From Lunularia cruciata (taxonomy: Eukaryota > Streptophyta > Marchantiopsida > Lunulariales > Lunulariaceae), in assembly GCA_948567375.1 (NCBI GenBank), contig OX419760.1, positions 21,824,001-21,888,000 on the forward strand: a DNA stretch of 64,000 nucleotides, written 5' to 3'. This document shows, piece after piece, positions 55,927-64,000 of the stretch. A program made the translations under genes and the position numbers. Every line of letters begins with the position of its first letter. The stretch's first letter is position 1. The notes beneath the pieces are model-generated. The model saw only the letters and a list, made by a program, of their open reading frames with translations, was not told the origin of the DNA and made no database searches.

Positions 55927-57340
55927 TTACTGTCTCTGGCAATAGCAATAGCACGGACCACTATCAGGAGGAACATCTACTAATGTCGGAGCTATTCCTG
56001 TGTACTCGATTTCCTGACCACGATACAGGTAATCGCCTATTTTTTCTAGTACCACTGTAAATGGGTCTGTCATATTCTTTGGTTTGTTTAGCTTGTATGT
56101 CTTTGGAAACACGCATGGACGGTAGCCTAGCTTTGCTTCCACCTTATGTGCCATCCCGATGAGTGGGGTAGCACCGCACAGTCTGGTGTTCAGATCATTT
56201 AGAGAAGCAACAAGGCCGCCAACCTCTTTCTCCACAACCATGGTGTCCACTGCAAGGTAACCTCTATAGCCCTCTTCCCACATGCGTTTCATCAGCTTGT
56301 CCACAGGCACTTCGGGTGCGTAAACCAGATCTGCATCATTCTCTCGAGGTAGTCGACTCCCGGTGTAAGTCCCTTCTACTGCCGTGAAGGGAGTAGATTC
56401 GATGTGAACAACACCCTTGTCGCCTAAAATTGCATTCACCGCTACGTCGTCCAGCTTCTTCACCGCCCATGGCAGCTGGCCGACATCAGCGTCTATAACA
56501 ACGGGCATGAACTTGGAAATGTTTTTGAAAGGTTCGTCGGGGGAGAGATCGGACTCCTTTACTGACTTGGGGAAGAAGCCGACAGAGTGGAACTCTTCAG
56601 CAAGTTCAAGAAGACCATCGCGCAAAGATTCTACCTTGCATCGGGCTTGCTTACAATGCCGTGCCCTGCGCATAGAGATGAAGGCTTAATCCATACTTTG
56701 ACGTTATCCGGGTCGCTACCCTTCTTTTCAAGCTTCCGCCTAAACAAGTCAGCGATTTCACCATGAGGAAGAGGTTCGTTGATTACAACGCCCGGTGGAA
56801 CGTCGATACCGACCTCGTCAGCTACTTTATGAAGGTGGTCCTTGCCGACGAACTGCAGGAACGTATCACAGCTCATTAAAGTTCGCGCGCCAATTTCTCT
56901 ACTTCTTCCGTGACGTACGAATTCGCAATGACCTTGGCCTCGAGCAATTCCTTCGTGGTTGCACTATCCGCATGGTCTAGAAGCGCAGTGACGATCGAAC
57001 CGTCAGGATAGTATCGACTGTCACCCAGTGGCTTTATGGGTATCAATGGGCCTCCGTCCTCCAGATACTTCTGGCAGTATTCACGGTTCGTTTTGCTCAT
57101 GGTAAAATGCAGGGCTGTGGAACCAGGCCCAGACATCCCTACTACAGAACCAGCCAGCACAACTTCGAGGTCATCCACCGATGTGATTCGCCAGCTTTTT
57201 CCTTCGGGCTTCACCACCAAAGAATTTATGAACACTGCTTCATCTGGTTTCAATCCTAGATACCCAGCAACGCTGCTGAAACTCTCATTCAACTTCTCCT
57301 AAGACCAGTTGAATTTATACTCTGGCATTGAGTCTTGCAT
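55927..57340 (-). pseudogene. ATP-grasp ligase-like gene, broken
   Basis: Three overlapping minus frames give one protein of ~470 residues. Possible start ATG at 57340 (MQDSMPEYKFNWS) followed by an in-frame TAG at 57299-57301. The frame then runs SSVAGYLGLKPDEAVFINSL to TEEVEKLA; a frameshift near 56880 leads to DTFLQFVGKDHLHKVADEVG, and a second near 56665 to SLRDGLLELAEEFHSV. ATP-grasp features: VKVWIKPSSLCAGHGIV (nucleotide-binding strand), GYRGYLAVDTMVVEKEVGG, and ASLNDLNTRLCGATPL, the metal-binding 'E/D-N-R-G-T-P' pattern. It ends GPCYCYCQRQ-TAA. Known family function: ATP-dependent carboxylate-amine ligation, e.g. PGM1-type peptide ligases of bacteria. Substrate unknown. The order of the pieces without gaps argues for frameshifts, not introns; sequencing error cannot be excluded. 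Confidence 0.65.
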
Positions 57341-57810
57341 TCAAATTCTCCCAACAAAAAGCTTATTGCTTGCTTCGAGATCCTTCCTCCTGTCCTTCAC
57401 CGCCGTCTGCGCACCCTCTCAGAAGAAGCACGAACAACAGATTGCAGTTCTCTGTGGACTTCTGTTCTTGAAGAATAGGGCCTGACGGTTTGAGCAGAGA
57501 ATGAGAAGAGTATCTACTCTACATTCACCACTACATATACCGGAGACAGCTGCAATGGTTGTGAATTGGCCTTCCGGATACAGGCGATGTATACATCTTG
57601 ACAGCGTAGTAGTATAATCTATCGGGCAATGAGATCAAATGCCAAAGATCCTGATCCGAAACCAAACAATCTAGTTTTATCCGCGTAATCGCAGATGGTC
57701 CCAATGATGAGACTCACGATGGAAAATTGGAGAATGAAATGTTCCAGACTTGTAGGCTACCAACTTCATCTGCGTAAGAATAGAGTAACCTTTATATAGA
57801 ATAAATGAGG
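57341..57810. other. Upstream region of the ATP-grasp gene
   Basis: It should hold the promoter of the ATP-grasp gene on the minus strand. No motif stands out. Confidence 0.35.
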
Positions 57811-59040
57811 TTTTCAGAAATAGTTTTGATGGGTGCGGGTTTCAGAAATAGTTTTGATGGATGTCTTCGCTGTGAACTAGTAATAAATGGTGTAACTATT
57901 TTTAGTGAACGTGAACGATTTTTACACAAGTAAGGAGATGAAGTGTTAATAAATGTCAGTCCAATATAATTCTTTGTTATTTATGAGGTATTTAGTGCAA
58001 GTTATATTCATATATAAAAATCAGATGTAATGTAATGGATGTTTAGGGTTGCCCGTCGAAATGTTAATATGTTAATGGTGTAACTATTTTTAGTGAACGT
58101 CGTTGTGTAAGGAGAGGAAGTGTTAATAAATGTCAGTTCAATATAATTCTTTGTTATTTATGAGGTATTTAGCGCAAGTTATATTCATATATAAAGATCA
58201 GATGTAATGTAATGGATGTTTAGGGTTGCCCGTCGAAATTAATGATTATAAGGAGTGACCTAGTTTCTTGAGAATGTTTTCACTTTTTCTGGTGAATGAT
58301 TTTTAGAGAATAATTTATGAAATTTGTTGGCGGATCCAAAATTCTTCTCTCTACTATTCAAACTCAAATTCAATGATGGTGAATGTGAGCATGTGCTAAT
58401 GCTCCCATCAATCTCGTAAGTGATAGGTTAGTAGTTTTGCATTGGGGTGGTGGTTCATTTCCATGTACTAGTGAGGGAAAAGAGATAATGTAAGTTATGG
58501 AAGATGATCAAAAGAAATGACATGGCTGTTGAGAAGAAGTGGATGGGCTTCTTGAGAATGTTCCCAAGTTTTCTGGTGTCAATGTTTAGAGGATGATTTA
58601 TGCAATATTTTGGCAGATCCAAAATGGTGCTCTCAACTATTTGAACTCGAATTCACCAATCTTGTACTAATGCTCCAGTCCGTAACCTATGCGACCGGGC
58701 TAGTAGTTTTGCATTGGTGTGGTGGTTCATTTCCATATATTAGTGAGACAAGAGAGATAGTGTGAGTTATGGAAAATGATACGTGTATACTAGTGAGACA
58801 AGAGAGATAGTGTGAGTTATGGAAAATGATCTGTGTATATTAGTGAGACAAGAGATAGTGTGAGTTATGGAAAATGATCTGCGTCACTTGTCATCAACTG
58901 AGAAATTGAGTGGGGATTGAGGAATTCTATTCCAAAAGAGCAACAAAAATTTAGCAATTGTCACTTGTCATCGACCGAGAAATTGAGTGGGGATTGAGGA
59001 ATTCTATTCCAAAAGAGCAACAAAAGTTTAGCAATTGAAG
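57811..59040. repeat. Stacked local tandem duplications
   Basis: Seen in order: TTTCAGAAATAGTTTTGATG twice (57811 and 57839); a ~180-bp block beginning AATGGTGTAACTATTTTTAG at 57886 and 58074 (period 188); a block with TTGAGAATGTT and TTTTCTGGTG at 58271 and 58551; three ~57-bp units with TAGTGTGAGTTATGGAAAAT at 58738-58880; and a 77-bp unit CACTTGTCATC(A/G)AC(T/C)GAGAA at 58881 and 58958. No coding region. Confidence 0.9.
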
Positions 59041-59252
59041 ATAAGTACTTGATTGTAGTGTAGGCACACATTTGGATACAACCAATGAGCTACAATGGGC
59101 TAAAATCCATTTAATTCTAGATTAACCTATTACACCATGCAACAACTTGTGTCCACCAAATTCACCTTGAACCAAGTACTTTATTGACTCTAAATTGTAA
59201 TTAATACTTTATATTAAACCAATGGAAAACTCCATATTCTTTAACTTTTTGC

Positions 59253-59329
59253 TGCACCTATTATAAAATTTACTAATAATAAGACACTTGGACGAAAGTC
59301 CTTAGTGGATCCCTATTTTCCTCCAGCCC
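59253..59329 (+). repeat. 77-bp direct repeat, left copy
   Basis: It contains ATTATAAAATTTACTAATAA, GACACTTGGACGAAAGTCC and TTTTCCTCCAGCCC. GGACGAAAGTCC (59290-59301) forms a 4-bp stem closed by a GAAA tetraloop. The second copy is at 63083. Confidence 0.85.
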
Positions 59330-59794
59330 AAGAGCTGCGGGAGAGTGTGGAGACGGGAGAGGAGAGGGAGAGACGTGAGACAATTTTGATAAATTTTGAG
59401 TGCTCTCTAGCATGTAGCCTTTGAGTGAATAGCCGATTCTCTTTGTTTTTCAATTTCGGTTCCATTGGCACCTAGATTGAAGACTATGGAGAATGGAGTA
59501 GAAAGTTATGAAGTTTTTTTAGCTTTTTTAGGGTTGAGAGTGATCATTATACATTTAGAGTGATGGGTTGTGAATTTTCATTTCTAATCTCTGGGTTTTC
59601 ATGATTAAGTTCCATGGGAATTTAATTTGAAAATTTTGGAGATGGAAATTGGAAGTTATGAGAGTTTATAGATTTTAGGGTTTGGAGAGATTGTTTTCTT
59701 TTGTGAGTTGGGATGTGAGGGGTTGTGGTTTTGCAGATATGGGGAGATATGGAGAGGAGTATCATGTGTTACTATCACTATTCTTGTGCTAGCC

Positions 59795-62700
59795 ATGGCT
59801 ACACCTTCCCATGTGGGGTCGCCTAGAGCGGGTCGGGATACACCATGCCCGATGTGTCACTGACGCTTTACCTCGCAAGGGGTAAAGACCCATGTGAGAA
59901 GGATGCACAAGGACTATGATTGGACCACTTGGGATGCTCACGTGAGACGAGCAACCACATTGACAGCAATGACACTCGGGATTACGCACACTTCTTCTAT
60001 ACCTTTGTTGATCATTCCAGGGATACCGATCGAGTCGTGGGAGTGGTTAGCTTCTCAGGCGGGTTGCATTTTGGGGTTATTTGAGACTAGTTTTCCATGT
60101 GTACGTCTATTCCATAGGCTACCCCGCACACTCCATGATGAGGCTAGACAGGCTTTTCGCCTACTACTGGATCGTTTGGCACGTGATCCCTTGGACGAGT
60201 TAGCGTGGTTCCTATTCCTCCTACTCCCTCGATGGTGTCTTTGTTATGCTAGAGGGGGACGTGCGGGGCATAGAGAGGTGGTGGCTAGATTTTGTCGATT
60301 CCGAGCAGGGGATTGGGTAGCCCTTCAGGAGGAGTCTGTTAGGGCTACACGATTTAGGAGACAAACATCGCCACAGGATACCACAGATTCCACTCGATTA
60401 CGACGATGTAGGATATTGGATGCGGGAGAGTTTAGTAGAGCAGCACGAGCGCTACACCCTTTGTCTATAGCGAGTCCTTCTGATGAGACCATCTCTTCCC
60501 TACGCTCATTGCATCCTATAGCATTAGAGGGACTACCACTAGAGGTCTTAGATTATCAGCCTGAGCAGCCTTTATGTCTTGATAGGTCGCTATTTGCACA
60601 AGCATTGTGCACTGCCCCTCACCTTTCCTCAGGAGGCTTGTCAGGGATGGTTTATGAGCACCTTAGAGATTGCTTCCAGGCAGATGATCCTTCTAGTGGT
60701 TTTACCAAGTTGTTTCAGGTGGCTGCAGCAGTAGTGAGAGGAGATATTCCTATGTCTGTAAGTCGGGTCTTAGGTGCTAGTCGACTTCTTGCGATCGAGA
60801 AGGACACGGGAGGCATTAGACCAATTGCTATTGGAGAGATCTTTTTGCATTTGGTCAGTCGTACCATTGTCCTTCAGCATCATTCTCACTTTCAACAACA
60901 CCTTAGTCCACATCAGTTTGGAGTAGCTACACCTGGAGGATGTGAGGCTATATCTCTAAGCATTTAAGCACTCCTAGATATCCATCCGGAGTGGGTCGTC
61001 CTACAGGTGGATGTTGAGAACGCTTTTAATAGCATCTCACGTGCATCCATCTTTAGAGAGCTTAGGGAGGCTGGTGGATCCTTGGCAAGTCTCATTCCTT
61101 TTGTGCGGTCTTTTTATGGCTCTCCTGCTTCCCTTTACTACAAGCATGGTGGTTCACAGGAAGGAGTCACCGTCTTGGAGTCAGCTGTTGGTACACGTCA
61201 GGGAGATCCTTTGGGGGGGCCCTTATTTGCCATGGCTCATTTTAGATCTCTCTTGTCTACTACTTTGGCCATGCCAGGTTGTGTATTTCCCTCCTTGGAA
61301 GATGATACACACATTGTAGGCCCTGTAGATCAGATTAGGCAGGCCTTTGACTACTTGACTACCAAGCTACATCTAGTAGGCTTGAGAGTCAAGGTGTCAA
61401 AGTGTAGGGCATGGTCCCCTTTAGGTATCCCTCCCCACCTTGAGCTTCCAGAGGGGTGTATCACATCCACAGAGGACTTAGTGTTCTTGAAGTGCCAGTA
61501 GGATCGGAGGATTTTGTCACACGCTTCTTGGACGCTGCCCTTGTAGAGGATGTTCTCCATGTGGATGACCTTCCATTACTAGGAGATCCGCAGGTGGCAT
61601 TTGGTATACTCTCTTCCAGTATTGCTCGTCGACCATCCTACCTCATCCGTATAGTTCCCCCCTCACCGTCCTTCCTATCAAGTCTGAGAGCATTTGATAG
61701 GAGGATTATGGGAGTCTTTGGTGATATTATTGGACCAGGGACTTTTGAGTGTGTGACAGGGGATTTGGCACGTAGACAGACGGCTCTACCGATCTCATGT
61801 GGTGGGGTTGGCTTGCTTTCTATGGAGGAGATGGCACCTATAGCATTTTTGGGTAGTTGGGCTCTCTCGGCACCCCTACTTGCCTCTCATTTTGTGGTTG
61901 CTGATAGGCCGGTTTTGGAGACTTATGTGACAGAGGTGGAGGGAGGGTCCTTTTCTCTCTAGGTGTTATTGCAGCAGACAAGAGATAGTCTATCTCCACG
62001 AGCACGAGAGGGTTTTCGACCGTTTGCTTCACTATCCTCAGATTGGACTAGAGGTCTACAGTCTTCCTTGATGGAGCGACAGTGTGAGCATACGTTACAT
62101 TCTCTCTTAGTTGACTCGTCCATTCCTCAGGCTACTAGAGCACGTCTACGCTCTTGCTCCGGCAAGGGTGCAGGCTCGTGGATCCTAGCTCGACCATGCA
62201 TTAGGGCTTTCCGACTCGCACCGGCTACTTTCTCTACAGCGATGAGGTTTTGCCTAGATTTGGTCCACCCATCTGCATCTTCACTACTCACTTGTGAGTG
62301 TGGTTCTACACTAGATGCAGCGGCAGTCCACATGACACGGTGTCCTTTTGGAGGACAGAGGATAGCTACCCATGATGCCATTAGAGACATAGTGTTTGCT
62401 ATGGCACGAGAGAGTGGATACTTGGCTTGGAGGGAGCGTTCGTATGCGTTGCAGACGACACGTGTCAGGGCAGACTTATACTTCGTCCGAGATGATCAGG
62501 TGACAGTAGCGGATGTCGTGGTCACGGACCTTATGCGAGATACAGTTTCGGAGGGAGTGATTACCCATCCCCCTGGATGGGCGGCGAGTGCAACAGCAGG
62601 TCGCAAGGTCTCCAAGTATAGGGGCATGCAGCGAGGTCACCTCTTTGTTCCTCTAGCCTTGGAGTTATATGGAGCGATGGACACGGCATTTGACACATTT

Positions 62701-62958
62701 GTCAGGGAGTGCGCGAGAGCTTATCATGTTAGGCGTTAGGGGGTACCACTCTCACTCTCATACTTTGTAGTTTACTTTAGACAGCGTGTGTCCATTGCTC
62801 TACAGAGGGCAGTGGCTGGTGCAATCCATTGGAGAGCAATCACATTAGGTGATGTTTCTTCGGTTGCTCCAGTTGTGTGTAGACCGTACGACTTGCATAG
62901 CTCGGATATCTTAGGTGCGGTAGGGCAGATTTCTCATACAGACTCTATTGGGGCTTAG
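59795..62958 (+). pseudogene. R2-like ORF: zinc finger, RT, CCHC, endonuclease
   Basis: From ATG at 59795: CPMCH then TGA (59861-59863) then RFTSQGVKTHVRRMH, a C2H2 finger with a stop at one position. RT: VDVENAFNSIS (motif A), GTRQGDPLGGPLFAMAH (motif B), SLEDDTHIVG (catalytic DD). TAA at 60965-60967 and TAG at 61960-61962 interrupt it; a 1-nt frameshift lies near 61490 and TAG at 62737. After the RT, CECGSTLDAAAVHMTRC is a CCHC motif, and VRADLYFVRDDQ...ADVVVTD fits the R-PD-D pattern of R2-type endonucleases. Past the last TAG the frame stays open to TAG at 62956, with VPLSLSYFVVYFRQRVSIAL. Stops sit where Trp or Gln would be a one-base change. Total ~1050 codons. Confidence 0.8.
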
Positions 62959-63045
62959 CCCCATGTTACCCTTTTTTGTCTCTCCCTTGTACGGCTTGAT
63001 GGGGTCTTCCCATCCTTCATTTTTCCTACGCGGTCTGCCTTTTTT
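62947..63045 (+). repeat. ~97-bp dispersed repeat at the R2-like 3' end
   Basis: ATTGGGGCTTAGCCCCATG, CTCTCCCTTGTACGGCTTG, ATGGGGTCTTCCCATCC, CCTACGCGGTCTGCC, TTTTTT. It begins 9 bases before the final stop of the R2-like ORF and forms its 3' untranslated region. No target duplication surrounds it. Confidence 0.9.
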
Positions 63046-63082
63046 CACTTTTCCTCCAGCCCTTATCTTTTATTTTCTGCCT

Positions 63083-63159
63083 CCTGCAAATTATAAAGTT
63101 ATCTAGTAATACGACACTTGGACGAAAGTCCGTAGCGGGTCCCTGTCTTCCTCCAGCCC
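63083..63159 (+). repeat. 77-bp direct repeat, right copy
   Basis: Matches 59253-59329 with scattered mismatches. The GGACGAAAGTCC hairpin lies at 63120-63131. Confidence 0.85.
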
Positions 63160-63640
63160 GCACCCCATACCGACTTAGCCTGGACCCACATACCGATTTC
63201 GAAAAACCATTTCTGAGACCCCTTGTGTGGCCGATGCTCCGAGAAAGGAAATCCGCAACTCGAGCTTTGAGCGACGTGGTGGCACTTTCGCCCAAATCCG
63301 GGCTCAGAGGCGACAATTTGTCGGAACATGGAGCTCTCTGAGTTGGGTTACCAACAATTACAACTTTGACGGTCCTCACAACAGAGCAAAGCTCGACGCG
63401 TGCATGAGAAGTAACTCTTGTTTATCTCCCATACCTTGGATGCGCAGAGTCGCCAGCTCTCGATCAAATTTTGGGAAAGGTGTTGAGGTACTTTGCCGGA
63501 AAGGGTAAAGGGTACGGAGGTCACACGCACGGCCAGCAGCGCTGTCAAAATCTGCTAGAAGAGGGTGGTCGAGCCAGAGCAAATTCGTTATGGCTGGCCT
63601 TCCTTTCAACTAATTTCACAGTTGTCAATTACGCTGCATG
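63160..63640. other. Spacer, nothing recognised
   Basis: Moderately GC-rich sequence with overlapping short frames on both strands. No family was recognised. Confidence 0.4.
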
Positions 63641-63649
63641 CATACCAGC

Positions 63650-63748
63650 ATTGGGGCTTAGCCCCATGTACCTTTTTTGTCTCTCCCTTGTACGGCTTGA
63701 TGGGGTCTTCCCATCCTTCATTTTTCCTACGCGGTCGCCTTTTTCGAT
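63650..63748 (+). repeat. ~97-bp dispersed repeat with an 11-bp target duplication
   Basis: CATACCAGCAT stands at 63641-63651 and again at 63749-63759, exactly on both sides of TGGGGCTTAGCCCCATG...CGCGGTCGCCTTTTTCGAT. This copy therefore moved as a discrete unit of ~97 bp. It is nearly identical to the copy at 62947. No pol III A or B box is recognised. Confidence 0.93.
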
Positions 63749-63759
63749 CATACCAGCAT

Positions 63760-64000
63760 ACGTGAAGACTTGCAAGTACGAGAATTTCACATCAGTGTAT
63801 GAGCTCCCATTGTCTAGGAGTTGTTTAATTGCAGAGATGGAGTGGAGAATCTTATCCGTACACCGAAGGTAGGGTCAAAACTCGAAATGAGTGGCTTTTG
63901 TCATTCTCGCGTGCGCGGGCGATTTTTCTCACCTTTTTAGTTATTCTCGTGACTTCATCGACAAATTTGTGCAATAAGAAAAACGGTGAAGTATCAGCGG
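63760..64000. other. Window end, nothing recognised
   Basis: No gene or repeat could be supported in the last 240 bases. Confidence 0.4.

Larger units (their letters stand above)
59253..63159 (+). mobile_element. R2-like non-LTR retrotransposon (RLE class), broken
   Basis: The element is a single-ORF, restriction-like-endonuclease non-LTR element: N-terminal C2H2 finger, reverse transcriptase, CCHC motif, endonuclease. No APE-type endonuclease or LTR is present. 77-bp direct repeats flank it (59253-59329 and 63083-63159), but whether they are its ends is inference. The ORF is followed at once by a copy of the ~97-bp repeat. Known behaviour of the class: target-primed insertion, often sequence-specific. 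No target gene (rRNA, snRNA, spliced leader) is recognisable in the flanks. Confidence 0.75.

Noticed and set aside
59285-59305. Hammerhead ribozyme core suggested by GGACGAAA
   Set aside because: The GGACGAAA word fits the second half of a hammerhead core, but the required CUGAUGA segment with a pairing stem is missing upstream in both copies.
1-64000. CRISPR arrays, bacterial operons and ribosome-binding sites
   Set aside because: No regularly spaced repeats with unique spacers and no closely packed co-directional genes occur; all tandem repeats seen are simple duplications or LTR modules.

Overview
The window reads as nuclear DNA of a land plant. It is AT-rich, with two isolated genes in a sea of LTR retrotransposons. 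The only intact gene is a 700-codon, intronless plant-type phospholipase A1 (class 3 lipase). The lack of operons, the intron inside a PIF/Harbinger-like transposase remnant and the chromodomain Ty3/gypsy and Tnt1-type Copia elements all point to a plant. A bryophyte or other early-diverging land plant is my guess, but nothing in the sequence proves it.

Layout. 1-1143: the 5' end of a minus-strand chromovirus (E1) cut by the window edge. 1582-9084: a decayed minus-strand Ty3/gypsy element of another family (F). 9808-14138: the gene island with the lipase (10882-12984, minus) and two short ~97-bp dispersed repeats. 14925-15202: a MITE-like inverted repeat. 15712-17625: a PIF/Harbinger transposase pseudogene split by a solo LTR. 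19976-22936: a decayed coding region with a coiled coil and an FCP1/NIF-like phosphatase remnant, again split by a solo LTR. 22937-42839: a three-level nest. Element A (plus) is interrupted by element B (minus, 25986-38866), which is interrupted by element C (plus, 30167-36527); a solo LTR, D (40430-41165), sits in the right part of A. 43883-45522: a perfect hairpin and a decayed minus-strand gene. 49973-51564: local duplications and two more short repeats. 51699-54597: a Copia element lacking integrase and reverse transcriptase. 55927-57340: a broken ATP-grasp ligase-like gene (minus). 57811-59030: stacked tandem duplications. 59253-63159: an R2-like non-LTR retrotransposon (zinc finger, RT, CCHC, restriction-like endonuclease). 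62947-63744: two more ~97-bp repeats.

Most elements are dead. Stops, frameshifts, an integrase Asp-to-Asn change, a lost zinc-knuckle cysteine and deletions of gag or pol are visible. Target-site duplications allow the order of insertion to be read: A first, then B and D into A, then C into B.

The most unusual items are four. (1) A ~97-bp SINE-like family has seven copies here, one with an 11-bp target duplication, and one copy sits exactly at the 3' end of the R2-like coding region. (2) The chromovirus family carries an extra coding segment upstream of gag, read in two frames joined at a conserved TGA. (3) A plant-borne R2-type element. (4) The ATP-grasp pseudogene with no obvious plant family.
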